A DNA stretch of 64,000 nt from Fodinibacter sp963747405 (GTDB lineage Bacteria > Actinomycetota > Actinomycetes > Actinomycetales > Dermatophilaceae), in contig CAVVFG010000016.1 of NCBI GenBank assembly GCA_963747405.1, forward strand, positions 310,001 to 374,000. Reading direction: 5' to 3'. The position numbers and the translations under genes were made by a program. The notes beneath the pieces are model-generated. The model was not told the origin of the DNA, did not search any database, and was given only the letters and a program-made list of their open reading frames with translations. This document shows, piece by piece, positions 43,918 to 52,571 of the stretch (within the stretch, counting starts at the first letter, position 1; each line of letters begins with the position of its first letter).

Positions 43918-44817
43918 TCACTTGCTCTCGGCCAGCGCGCTGGCGCCGCCGACGATTTCGCTGATCTCTTGGGTGATCTCGGCCTGACGCGCCTGGTTGG
44001 CCAGGCGGGTGTACTTCTTGATGAGCTCCTCGGCGTTGTCCGTGGCCGACTTCATCGCCCGCTGGCGGGCGGCGAGCTCGGAGGCCGCGGCCTGGAGCAT
44101 GCAGTTGAACAACCGGGCGTTGACGTACTTCGGCAGCAGCGCGTCGAGCACCTGCTCGGCACTGGGTTCGAACGAGTACAGCGGCAGCAGGTCGTCGGCC
44201 CCCGGGGCCTCGCCACCCTCGACGACCTCGAGCGGCAGCAGCCGGATGACCTCGGGCTCCTGGGTCACCATCGACACGAACCGGCTGAAGACGATGTGCA
44301 CCTCGTCGATGCCACCCTCCTCCGCCGGAGTGGTGAAGTCGCTGACCAGCCGCTGGCCCACCTCGCGGGCGGTCTGGAACTCGGGCTTCTCGGAGTTGCC
44401 GCTCCAGTCGGCCGCGCTCTCGCGGTGGCGGAACCGGTAGAAGCCGATGACCTTGCGGCCCATGAGGTAGGGGACGACCTCCTTGCCCTCCTCGCGCAGG
44501 GCCGCGACGAGGCGCTCGCTCTCCTTGATGACCGAGGAGCTGTAGGCACCGGCCAGCCCGCGGTCGGAGGTGATGATGACGACCGCGGCGCGCTTCACGT
44601 CCTCCTTCTCCGAGGTCAGCGGGTGCTCCTCGTTGGAGAAGGTCGCGACGGCCGAGACCGCACGGGTCAGGGCACGGGCGTAGGGGCTGGACTCACGCAC
44701 CGCCTCCTGCGCCTTGACGACGCGGGCCGCGGCCATGAGCTCCATCGCCCGGGTGATCTTCTTGGTCGAGCTGACGGCACGGATGCGGTTCCGGTACTCC
44801 CGGATCTGCGCTCCCAT
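43918..44817 (-). CDS. atpG: ATP synthase gamma subunit
   Basis: 299 residues. The coiled-coil rotor ends are recognisable: AQIREYRNRIRAVSSTKKIT at the N-terminus and MKSATDNAEELIKKYTRLAN at the C-terminus, with VIITSDRGLAGAYSSSVIK between. It turns inside the alpha3beta3 ring. Confidence 0.96.
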   Translation of the reverse strand: MGAQIREYRNRIRAVSSTKKITRAMELMAAARVVKAQEAVRESSPYARALTRAVSAVATFSNEEHPLTSEKEDVKRAAVVIITSDRGLAGAYSSSVIKESERLVAALREEGKEVVPYLMGRKVIGFYRFRHRESAADWSGNSEKPEFQTAREVGQRLVSDFTTPAEEGGIDEVHIVFSRFVSMVTQEPEVIRLLPLEVVEGGEAPGADDLLPLYSFEPSAEQVLDALLPKYVNARLFNCMLQAAASELAARQRAMKSATDNAEELIKKYTRLANQARQAEITQEISEIVGGASALAESK

Positions 44818-44859
44818 AGGTTTCCGCCTTCCTGGGGTGTGCGTGGTGCTGGGTGCCGG

Positions 44860-46506
44860 TCAGCGCCTCTGCTTGACGATCTGCTCCTGCTCGGACTCCT
44901 GCGCCTTGGCGGCCGCGTCGTCCTCCTCCAGCTCGCTGGCGCGGATGCCGTCGGCGCCCGTGCCCTGGAAGAGCTTGTGCTTGAACGAGGTGACCTCGGA
45001 CTCCAGCGCCTGCTCGGTCTCCTCCTCGAACTTGCCGGTCTCGCGGATGGCCGCGAGGAGCTCGTTCCTGCTGCGGCGCAGGTGGTCGAGGAAGTCGGCC
45101 TCGAAGCGGCGGATGTCCTCGACGGCCACGTCGTCGAGCTTGCCGGTGGTGCCGAGCCAGATCGAGACGACCTGCTCCTCGACGGGCATCGGCGACGCCT
45201 GGCGCTGCTTGAGCAGCTCGACGAGGCGAGCGCCCTTCGCGAGCTGGGCACGCGAGGCCGGGTCGAGGTCGGAGGCGAACATCGCGAACGCCTCGAGGGC
45301 GCGGTACTGCGCGAGGTCGAGCTTGAGCCGGCCGGCGACCGACTTCATCGCCTTGATCTGCGCGGCGCCGCCGACGCGGGACACCGAGACACCCACGTCG
45401 ATCGCCGGGCGCACGTTGGCGTTGAACAGGTCGGCCTGCAGGTAGATCTGGCCGTCGGTGATCGAGATGACGTTGGTGGGGATGTACGCCGAGACGTCAC
45501 CCGCCTTGGTCTCGATGATCGGCAGACCGGTCATCGAGCCCGCGCCGAGCTCGTCGTTCAGCTTCGCGCAGCGCTCGAGCAGCCGGCTGTGCAGGTAGAA
45601 GACGTCACCCGGGTAGGCCTCTCGGCCCGGCGGGCGGCGCAGCAGCAGCGACACCGAGCGGTAGGCCTCGGCCTGCTTGGACAGGTCGTCGAACACGATG
45701 AGCACGTGCTTGCCCTGGTACATCCAGTGCTGGCCGATGGCCGAGCCGGTGTAGGGCGCGAGGTACTTGAAGCCGGCGGAGTCGGACGCCGGGGCGGCGA
45801 CGATGGTGGTGTACTCCATCGCGCCGGCCTCCTCGAGGGTGCCGCGCACGGCCGCGATGGTCGAGCCCTTCTGGCCGATCGCCACGTAGATGCAGCGCAC
45901 CTGCTTGGCCGGGTCGCCGCTCTCCCAGAACTCCTTCTGGTTGATGATCGTGTCGACCGCGACCGTGCTCTTGCCGGTCTGGCGGTCACCGATGATCAGC
46001 TGTCGCTGGCCCCGGCCGATCGGCGTCATCGCGTCGACGGCCTTCAGGCCGGTCTGCAGCGGCTCGTGCACCGACTTGCGCTGCACGACGGTGGGCGCCT
46101 GCAGCTCGAGCGCACGGCGCTCCTCGCTGGCGATCTCGCCCAGGCCGTCGATCGGCGTGCCGAGGGGGTTGACCACGCGGCCGAGGAAGTTGTCGCCGAC
46201 CGGCACCGACAGCACCTCGCCGGTGCGCTTGACCTCCTGGCCCTCCTCGATGGCGGAGAACTCGCCGAGGATGACCACGCCGATCTCGTGCACGTCGAGG
46301 TTGAGCGCCAGGCCGAGGGTGCCGTCCTCGAACTGGAGCAGCTCGTTGGTCATCGCCGAGGGCAGGCCCTCGACGTGCGCGATGCCGTCGCCGGCGTCGG
46401 TGACGCGGCCGACCTCCTCGCGCGCGGCATCGCCGGGCTCGTAGGACCGCACGTAGCTGTCCAGGGCGTCCCGGATCTCGTCCGGACGGATCGAGAGCTC
46501 CGTCAT
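44860..46506 (-). CDS. atpA: ATP synthase alpha subunit
   Basis: 548 residues. Non-catalytic nucleotide site with GDRQTGKSTVAVDTIINQ, VFDDLSKQAEAYRSVSLLLR and PAIDVGVSVSRVGGAAQIKA. It carries a C-terminal extension of about 35 charged residues (EEDDAAAKAQESEQEQIVKQ), as in other actinobacterial alpha subunits, where such tails suppress ATP hydrolysis in mycobacteria; the same role here is inference. ATG 46506. Confidence 0.97.
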   Translation of the reverse strand: MTELSIRPDEIRDALDSYVRSYEPGDAAREEVGRVTDAGDGIAHVEGLPSAMTNELLQFEDGTLGLALNLDVHEIGVVILGEFSAIEEGQEVKRTGEVLSVPVGDNFLGRVVNPLGTPIDGLGEIASEERRALELQAPTVVQRKSVHEPLQTGLKAVDAMTPIGRGQRQLIIGDRQTGKSTVAVDTIINQKEFWESGDPAKQVRCIYVAIGQKGSTIAAVRGTLEEAGAMEYTTIVAAPASDSAGFKYLAPYTGSAIGQHWMYQGKHVLIVFDDLSKQAEAYRSVSLLLRRPPGREAYPGDVFYLHSRLLERCAKLNDELGAGSMTGLPIIETKAGDVSAYIPTNVISITDGQIYLQADLFNANVRPAIDVGVSVSRVGGAAQIKAMKSVAGRLKLDLAQYRALEAFAMFASDLDPASRAQLAKGARLVELLKQRQASPMPVEEQVVSIWLGTTGKLDDVAVEDIRRFEADFLDHLRRSRNELLAAIRETGKFEEETEQALESEVTSFKHKLFQGTGADGIRASELEEDDAAAKAQESEQEQIVKQRR

Positions 46507-46609
46507 GTTCTGATCTTCTCCTCGGTCACCGGCCCCCGCTGGGGCCGAAGTCTGTGGTCGGTGGTGCGTGTGGAGTTCGGTGGTCGCGCGAGGGGCGGCC
46601 GGATGCCGG

Positions 46610-47425
46610 TCAGCCCCCGGTGACGTGCCGGCGCGCCTCGTCGAGACGGCGCAGGATCGTGCCGTCGACGACCTCGTCGCCGACCTGGACGCGGATGCCG
46701 CCCATGACCGAGGGGTCCTGGACGAGCTGGAGGGTGACCGGCTTGCCGTAGTGCGCCTCGAGGGCGCTGGCCAGCCGGGCGTGCTGCTGCTCGGTGAGCG
46801 GCGCGGCGACCGTGATGAGCGCGGTGAGCTCGTCGCGGCGCACCGCGGCGAGCCGGAGGTACTCCTCGAGGACCCGGTCGAGGCGTCGGCCGCGAGGCAC
46901 GCGCACCGCCTGCTCGACCAGCCGGACGGTCTCCGGAGCGGCCTTGCCCTCGAGCAGGCCGTGCACCAGCGTGGCCTTGCCGGACCCGTCGGTGTTGCGG
47001 GCGGACAGGGTGTCTCGCAGACCGGGGTTGCCCGCGACGATGCGCTCGAAGCGGAACAGCTCGTCCTCGACCCGGTCGATGCGGCGCTCGCGCTCGGCCG
47101 CGGCGAGCAGGGCCTGCACGGCCAGGCTCTCGAGCATGTCGCCGAGGTCGCGCTCGGCCGACCAGCGCTCGCCCGCGACGTCGGCGACGAGGCCGGTGGT
47201 GGTGGCACCGATCTTGCCGCCGAAGAGCGCACGGGCCAGGCCCGACTTGTCGGACCCGTCACGCGACGGGTCGGCGAGGGCCCGGCGCAGCGAGGCGTTG
47301 GCGTCGACCACCCCGGTGACCGCGAAGAGCTCCTCGGCCAGGTCGTCCCAGGCCGGGTCGCCTTCGAGGGCGGCGTCGAGCGCCGCCTGTGCAGCCTTGG
47401 CCGAACCCCGTGACGAGCCGCGCAT
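46610..47425 (-). CDS. atpH: ATP synthase delta subunit
   Basis: 271 residues, longer than the 175-residue enterobacterial form as in many actinobacteria. Helical N-domain and the C-terminal RLASALEAHYGKPVTLQLVQ with PSVMGGIRVQVGDEVVDGTI. It bolts F1 to the peripheral stalk. The start overlaps the atpF stop (TGATG). Confidence 0.95.
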   Translation of the reverse strand: MRGSSRGSAKAAQAALDAALEGDPAWDDLAEELFAVTGVVDANASLRRALADPSRDGSDKSGLARALFGGKIGATTTGLVADVAGERWSAERDLGDMLESLAVQALLAAAERERRIDRVEDELFRFERIVAGNPGLRDTLSARNTDGSGKATLVHGLLEGKAAPETVRLVEQAVRVPRGRRLDRVLEEYLRLAAVRRDELTALITVAAPLTEQQHARLASALEAHYGKPVTLQLVQDPSVMGGIRVQVGDEVVDGTILRRLDEARRHVTGG

Positions 47426-48009
47426 CAGGCGTCCTGACCCGCGGGGGTGACCTTCTCGGGCGTGACCTCGCCGGCCTCGAGCTCCGCGAGGAACCGGTCG
47501 ACGATGCCGTTCTGGCGCACCTCGTCGTTCAGCGACTCCCCGACGATCTTGCTCGCGAGGTCGGTCGAGAGGGTGCCCACCTCCTGGCGCAGCGAGACGA
47601 CGGCCTGCTGACGCTCGGCATCGACCTGGCGCTTGGCCGACTCGGTGATGCGCGCTGCCTCGGCCTGGGCCTGGGTGCGCATCTCCGCGACGATCGAGGC
47701 GCCCTGCTCGCGCGCGGACTCCCGGATCTCGTTGGCCTCGGTGCGGGCCTCGGCGAGCTGGGCGTTGTACTTCTCCAGCGCCGCCCTGGCCTCGGCCTGG
47801 GCCTCCTCGGCCCGCTGCATACCGCCCTCGATGGCGGCGGCGCGCTCTTCGTAGAGCAGCTCCATCCGGGGCACGACCTTGGACTTGTACACCCAGTAGA
47901 GGATGCCGAAGGCGATGAGGCCGACGATCATCTCCGCCGGGTGCGGCAGCAGCGGGAAGCCCGAGGGATAGCCGGTCTCCTCGGCCATCGGGAGGGATGC
48001 GAGTACCAC
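47425..48009 (-). CDS. atpF: ATP synthase b subunit
   Basis: 194 residues. One N-terminal transmembrane helix (MIVGLIAFGILYWVYKSKVV) and a long coiled coil (YEERAAAIEGGMQRAEEAQA onward), forming the peripheral stalk. GTG 48009 is chosen for its AAGGA box 6 bases upstream; ATG 47988 is a weaker choice. Confidence 0.95.
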   Translation of the reverse strand: MVLASLPMAEETGYPSGFPLLPHPAEMIVGLIAFGILYWVYKSKVVPRMELLYEERAAAIEGGMQRAEEAQAEARAALEKYNAQLAEARTEANEIRESAREQGASIVAEMRTQAQAEAARITESAKRQVDAERQQAVVSLRQEVGTLSTDLASKIVGESLNDEVRQNGIVDRFLAELEAGEVTPEKVTPAGQDA

Positions 48010-48056
48010 GTCGGTTCCTTACGTCTGGATCAGGAAGGGTCGGGTGACGCCCGGCG

Positions 48057-48266
48057 TCAGCCGCGGAAGACGAACGCGAAGACGAGACCGAGGATGGCGA
48101 GCGCCTCGGTGATGGCCATGCCGGTGAAGGCGATGGTCTGGAGCATGCCGCGCGCCTCGGGCTGGCGGGCCACCCCGTTGATGTAGGCGGCGAAGATCAG
48201 GCCGACGCCGATACCGGGGCCGATGGCGGACAGGCCGTAGCCGAGGAAGGCGATGTTGCCGGTCAT
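48057..48266 (-). CDS. atpE: ATP synthase c subunit
   Basis: 69 residues, two transmembrane helices. LSAIGPGIGVGLIFAAYING with the RQPEARG loop, and the proton-carrying Glu in FTGMAITEALAILGLV. AAAGGAA box 4 bases before ATG 48266. Forms the rotor ring. Confidence 0.96.
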   Translation of the reverse strand: MTGNIAFLGYGLSAIGPGIGVGLIFAAYINGVARQPEARGMLQTIAFTGMAITEALAILGLVFAFVFRG

Positions 48267-48351
48267 GACATTCCTTTCGGGGTGGCGCCGGGTCCTGTCC
48301 CCGGCGTCGTGGGGGTTCTTCAGTGGGGCGTGCAACCGGGCGGGCCCGGGG

Positions 48352-49182
48352 TCAGTGGTGCTCGCTCACCGCGTCGCCGATGTACAGCGCCGCGAGGAGG
48401 GTGAAGACGAATGCCTGCAGGAACTCGATGAGGAGCTCGAAGAAGGTCATCAGGATCGCGAAGGCGAAGGAGAGGATGCCGGAGAACTTGAGGAAGATCG
48501 TGTCGCCCTGCAGGAGCAGGTACTCCCCGCCGAGGACGAAGACGAGCAGCATCAGGTGGCCGGCGAGCATGTTGCCCATGAGTCGCAGCGCCAGCGTGAG
48601 CGGCCGGATGATGAAGTAGGTGAGGAACTCGAGGAAGAACAGGATGGGCTTGAGCCAGCCGGGCAGCCCCGGGGGGACCAGCGACTTCATGTACCCGACG
48701 ACGCCGTGCTTCCGCCGCAGCGCGACCGTGTGGTAGACGACGTAGACGATCAGCGTGAGGACGATCGGGAACCCGAGCCGGCTGAAGGTCGGGAACTGGA
48801 TGAAGGGGATGATCCCGGCGACGTTGTTGACCAGGAGCATCGTGAAGAGGGTGAACAGCAGCGGGATGAAGGGCTTGAAGTCCTTGGCCCCGATGACGTC
48901 GCGCGCGATCGTGTTGCGCACGAAGCCGTAGGCCTGCTCCGCCATCCACTGCCGCTTGCCCGGGACGAGGCTGAGCTTCCCGCTGACGCTGACGAAGAAC
49001 CAGATGAGGAACCCGACGGTGAGCAGCAGGACCAGGGCGGGGCGGGTGAGTGCCATCGCGCTGTCGCCCCCCACGACCGGCCACCAGAAGTTCGCGACGC
49101 CGGGGGTCTCGAAGCCCCCGCCACCATCAGCGGCGGGGATGCCGACCTGCAGCACATGTGCGGGAACCACGCTCAGGCTCAC
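48352..49182 (-). CDS. atpB: ATP synthase a subunit
   Basis: 276 residues, about six transmembrane helices. The essential stator Arg is in RPLTLALRLMGNMLAGHLML. GTG 49182 has GAGGAGAGG immediately upstream and overlaps the stop of the small ORF (GTGA). Confidence 0.96.
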   Translation of the reverse strand: MSLSVVPAHVLQVGIPAADGGGGFETPGVANFWWPVVGGDSAMALTRPALVLLLTVGFLIWFFVSVSGKLSLVPGKRQWMAEQAYGFVRNTIARDVIGAKDFKPFIPLLFTLFTMLLVNNVAGIIPFIQFPTFSRLGFPIVLTLIVYVVYHTVALRRKHGVVGYMKSLVPPGLPGWLKPILFFLEFLTYFIIRPLTLALRLMGNMLAGHLMLLVFVLGGEYLLLQGDTIFLKFSGILSFAFAILMTFFELLIEFLQAFVFTLLAALYIGDAVSEHH

Positions 49183-49301
49183 AGCCTCTCCTCGGGGAGT
49201 TCACGGGCAGCCTCGACGGGCACCCGGGGGAACGGGACGTACGCTACCGGACCCTCACGGGTCGCGGCGACGCAGGGCTTGGGGCGAAAGACGCTGCTCA
49301 C
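49179..49301 (-). CDS. 40-residue small protein between atpI and atpB
   Basis: GTG 49301 overlaps the atpI stop (GTGA) and the stop at 49179 overlaps the atpB start (GTGA), so the frame is exactly fitted between its neighbours. A GAGGAGA box lies 4 bases before the start. The product begins VSSVFRPKPCVAATREGPVA and ends VPVEAARELPEERL; it has one Cys, no transmembrane helix and no known relative to me. It may be a real small subunit-like protein or a translational relay that couples atpI to atpB. Confidence 0.65.
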   Translation of the reverse strand: MSSVFRPKPCVAATREGPVAYVPFPRVPVEAARELPEERL

Positions 49302-49753
49302 CGGGTCTCCTCGTGCGGCGCCGGCGGCTCGTCGTAGACCGGGATCCGGGCCCGGCGCAGGGCGATCATCGAGAAGACCTGCCAGACCAGCGTGACGACG
49401 AGGACCACCAGCCCCAGGGCGATGCCGTCGACCCAGTCGGCGTCGATGAAGGCGATGATGACGAGCAGCAGGAAGATGATCTGGCCGAAGTAGACGGTCA
49501 TCGCGACGGCGAAGAAGGCCGTGGGGCTCGCGCTGCGGACCAGCCGGCTCAGCAGGAACATGCCGGAGGCGAAGAAGACGGTCGCGACCACGAGCCCGAT
49601 GAGTGCGCCGGCCAGGGCGTCGAGGCCGCGCACGGCCACCAGCACCACCACCGTGAGCAGTCCCGCGAGCACCGACGGGAGCAGGGCTGCGCGGAGCATC
49701 GCCCCGAACGGCGCGCCGGCGTGCGGCGGGCTGCTCGTGGTGGGGTCGGTCAT
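49298..49753 (-). CDS. atpI: AtpI-like four-helix membrane protein
   Basis: 151 residues with four predicted helices (LRAALLPSVLAGLLTVVVLV, LAGALIGLVVATVFFASGMF, FAVAMTVYFGQIIFLLLVII, IALGLVVLVVTLVWQVFSMI). Position at the head of the operon identifies it as the AtpI/Rv1303-type protein, thought to help c-ring assembly. ATG 49753. Confidence 0.85.
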   Translation of the reverse strand: MTDPTTSSPPHAGAPFGAMLRAALLPSVLAGLLTVVVLVAVRGLDALAGALIGLVVATVFFASGMFLLSRLVRSASPTAFFAVAMTVYFGQIIFLLLVIIAFIDADWVDGIALGLVVLVVTLVWQVFSMIALRRARIPVYDEPPAPHEETR

Positions 49754-49798
49754 CGGCGATCGGCCTCTTCGGGGTCGTGACGGATGTGGTCCGGGACG

Positions 49799-49836
49799 GC
49801 TTGTGAAAGTTATCACAAGCGCTGGGCGAGGCCCAA
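49799..49836 (-). promoter_or_regulatory. atp operon promoter with CRP/Rex-type palindromic operator
   Basis: Minus strand: -35 TTGGGC (49831-49836), 18-base spacer, -10 TAACTT (49807-49812). The -10 is the exact centre of a palindrome with perfect 8-bp arms GCTTGTGA (49813-49820) and TCACAAGC (49799-49806, as read on the minus strand). It fully matches the CRP/GlxR consensus TGTGA-N6-TCACA and differs by one base from the Rex consensus TTGTGAA-N4-TTCACAA. A protein bound here would block the -10, so repression is more likely than activation. Confidence 0.7.
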
Positions 49837-49876
49837 ACGCGGTCCACCGGACGGCATCCGGGGCCCGGCCCGCCGG

Positions 49877-51295
49877 TCAGACGCGACGGGTGACGATGAC
49901 CCAGATGGTGCGGGCGATGATCTCGAGGTCGAGCACCGGCGACCAGTTGACGAGGTACTGCAGGTCGTAGCCCAGCTTGTACTGCGCGTCGGTGTGGTAG
50001 CGCCCGTGGATCTGGGCGAGCCCGGTGAGGCCCGGCGGCACCTCGTGTCGGCGCGTGTACCCGGCGATCTCCTTCTCGAAACCCCTCGTCAGCTCCGGGC
50101 GCTCGGGCCGCGGGCCGACCACCGACATCCGCCCGGTGAGGATGTGCAGGATCTGGGGCAGCTCGTCGGCCCGGGTGGCCCGCACCCACCGGCAGGCGGG
50201 GATGACGCGCGGGTCACCGTCGGTGGCGAGCCTGGCCACGCCGTCGGCCTCGGCGTCGGGGCGCATGGTGCGGAACTTGACCATCTCGAAGGTCTCGCCG
50301 CCCACCCCCACCCGCACCTGGCGGAAGAGCAGCGGCCGGCCGGCCAGGGCCAGCTGGTAGAGCGCGACCGCGCCGAGCAGGAGCACCCACACCGGCGCGG
50401 TGACCAGCAGGAGGAACAGGTCGAGCAGGCGCTTGAAGTGCCGCTGCGACGCCGGCATGGTCTGCGGCAGCAGCAGCACGAACGGCAGGCCGCCCACCTC
50501 GCGCAGCCGGTCGAGCCCGAACAGCGTCTCGCGCCCGGTGACCCGCAGCAGGGTCGTGACGTTGAGCCGGTCGAGCCGGCCGATCGTGCGGGGGTACCAC
50601 TCGTCGAGCCAGCCTGCGGTGAGCAGCAGCACGTCGGTGGCCCCCGTCTCCCTGGCGACCTCCACGACGGCCCGCGGGTCGTCGACCTCGGCGACCACCA
50701 CCAGCTGGGCCAGGTTGGCCACCAGGTGCGCCCGCGCCAGCTCGAGGTCGTCGGCGTCCCCGGCGAGCAGCACCTGGGGCAGGCCCTCGCGCCGGGTGCG
50801 CAGGGCGTGCACGACCCCCCGGTTGATGGCCACCGCGATGCCTGCGACGACGATCACGGCGACGAGGTTGGGGATCGGGAAGGGCAGCGCCCGGGCGATG
50901 TCGGACCCGCGCTGGCGCAGCAGGCCACCCAGCGCGAGGTTCAGCAGCGCCACGAAGCTGCCGGCGGCCAGCGACAGCCGGGCGGCCCGGGGCAGCACCG
51001 CCGCGCCCCCGAGCCGGGGCTCGCGCTCGTAGAGGCCCCCGAAGTAGAAGGCGAAGACGAAGATCAGGGTGGAGACGCTGAACGAGAGCAGGTAGGCCCG
51101 CAGCGGGTACGTCGGCCACGGCGGGGCGCCGTAGCGCACCACCATGCTGAGCACCGACAGCCCGAAGACGGCCAGGGCGTCGAGGAGCATGACCATCCGG
51201 AACCCACGACGGTTGAGCCGTCGCAGGAGCGGGGTGACGGGCCCCTGCCCCGGGCTCGCGTCGGTCACGGGCGCGCGCGTCTCAGCCGCGGTCAT
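49877..51295 (-). CDS. Polyprenyl glycosylphosphotransferase (exopolysaccharide sugar transferase)
   Basis: 472 residues. About five N-terminal transmembrane helices, a central CoA-binding-like domain (VLLAGDADDLELARAHLVAN), and a C-terminal bacterial sugar transferase domain with KRLLDLFLLLVTAPVWVLLL, FEMVKFRTMRPDAE, DELPQILHILTGRMSVVGPR and PPGLTGLAQIHGRYH. It transfers a sugar 1-phosphate to undecaprenyl phosphate to start a cell-surface glycan. It sits where many actinobacteria carry wecA next to the atp operon. ATG 51295 overlaps the glyA 3' end by 14 bases. Confidence 0.9.
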   Translation of the reverse strand: MTAAETRAPVTDASPGQGPVTPLLRRLNRRGFRMVMLLDALAVFGLSVLSMVVRYGAPPWPTYPLRAYLLSFSVSTLIFVFAFYFGGLYEREPRLGGAAVLPRAARLSLAAGSFVALLNLALGGLLRQRGSDIARALPFPIPNLVAVIVVAGIAVAINRGVVHALRTRREGLPQVLLAGDADDLELARAHLVANLAQLVVVAEVDDPRAVVEVARETGATDVLLLTAGWLDEWYPRTIGRLDRLNVTTLLRVTGRETLFGLDRLREVGGLPFVLLLPQTMPASQRHFKRLLDLFLLLVTAPVWVLLLGAVALYQLALAGRPLLFRQVRVGVGGETFEMVKFRTMRPDAEADGVARLATDGDPRVIPACRWVRATRADELPQILHILTGRMSVVGPRPERPELTRGFEKEIAGYTRRHEVPPGLTGLAQIHGRYHTDAQYKLGYDLQYLVNWSPVLDLEIIARTIWVIVTRRV

Positions 51296-52571
51296 CCGGG
51301 CGCGGGTAGGCGGGGAAGCGCCCGACGAGCTCGGACACCTGCCCGCGCACCTCGCGTGACACCGCGTGCTCGGGGTCGGCGTCGCCCTCGACCACCGCCC
51401 GGGCGATGAGGTCGGCGATGACGCGCATCTCCTCCTCGCCCATCCCCTGCGTGGTCACGCACGGCGTGCCGACCCGGATGCCGGAGGCCACGTTGGGCTT
51501 CTGCGGGTCGAACGGGATGGCGTTCTTGTTCAAGGTGATGCCGGCGGCGTCGCAGCGGGCCTCGGCATCGACGCCGGTGACCATCACCGGCTGGAGGTCG
51601 TGCAGCGACAGGTGGGTGTCGGTGCCGCCGGTGGTGGGGCGGATGCCGCGCTCGCCCAGGGCCTGCGCCAGGACCTGGGCGTTGGCGACCACCCGGCGGG
51701 TGTAGGCCGCGTACTCGGGTGTCGCGCACTCCTTGAAGTTGACCGCCTTGGCCGCGATCGAGTGCATCTGCGGCCCGCCCTGCATCATCGGGAAGACGGC
51801 CTTGTCGATGGCGGCGCGGTGCTCCTGCGTGCAGACGATGGCTCCCGAGCGCGGGCCGCGCAGCACCTTGTGGGTCGTGAACGACACGACGTCGGCGTAC
51901 GGCACCGGGCTGGGGATGGCCTGCCCGGCGACCAGCCCGATGAAGTGCGCGGCGTCGACCCAGAAGATGGCGCCGACCTCGTCGGCGATGGCGCGGAACC
52001 GCTCGAAGTCGATCAGCCGCGGGATGGCCGAGCCACCGGCGAGGATGACCTTGGGTCGGTGCTCGCGGGCGAGCTGCTCGACCTGGTCGTAGTCGATGTC
52101 CTCGGTGTCCTTGTCGACGCCGTAGTGCACGGCGTCGAACCACTTGCCGCTGAACGACACCTTGGTGCCGTGGGTGAGGTGTCCGCCGTGGGGCAGGCTC
52201 ATCGCCAGGATCTTCTCTCCGGGCTTGAGGAAGGCGCCGTAGACGGCCTGGTTGGCGCTCGCTCCCGAGTGGGGCTGCACGTTCGCGTGGTCGGCCCCGA
52301 ACAGCGCCTTGCACCGCTCGATGGCGAGCGTCTCGGCCGTGTCGACCTCGCTGCAGCCGCCGTAGTAGCGCCGCCCGGGGTAGCCCTCGGCGTACTTGTT
52401 CGACAGCGTCGAGCCGAGCGCGGTGAGCACCTCCGGGCTGGAGAAGTTCTCGCTCGCGATGAGCTGCAGCCCGCCGCGCAGGCGGTCGAGCTCGGAGAGC
52501 AGCACCCCCGCGATGTCGGGGTCGAAGGCCTCGAGGGCGCCGAAGTCGGATCCGTAGAACGTGTCAGTCAT
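51282..52571 (-). CDS. glyA: Serine hydroxymethyltransferase
   Basis: 429 residues. PLP-binding Lys in SFTTHKVLRGPRSG, with LQLIASENFSSPEVLTALGS, NKYAEGYPGRRYYGGCSEVD and HSGASANQAVY. Interconverts serine and glycine with tetrahydrofolate. The start overlaps the 3' end of the t6A gene by 8 bases. Confidence 0.96.
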   Translation of the reverse strand: MTDTFYGSDFGALEAFDPDIAGVLLSELDRLRGGLQLIASENFSSPEVLTALGSTLSNKYAEGYPGRRYYGGCSEVDTAETLAIERCKALFGADHANVQPHSGASANQAVYGAFLKPGEKILAMSLPHGGHLTHGTKVSFSGKWFDAVHYGVDKDTEDIDYDQVEQLAREHRPKVILAGGSAIPRLIDFERFRAIADEVGAIFWVDAAHFIGLVAGQAIPSPVPYADVVSFTTHKVLRGPRSGAIVCTQEHRAAIDKAVFPMMQGGPQMHSIAAKAVNFKECATPEYAAYTRRVVANAQVLAQALGERGIRPTTGGTDTHLSLHDLQPVMVTGVDAEARCDAAGITLNKNAIPFDPQKPNVASGIRVGTPCVTTQGMGEEEMRVIADLIARAVVEGDADPEHAVSREVRGQVSELVGRFPAYPRPDDRG

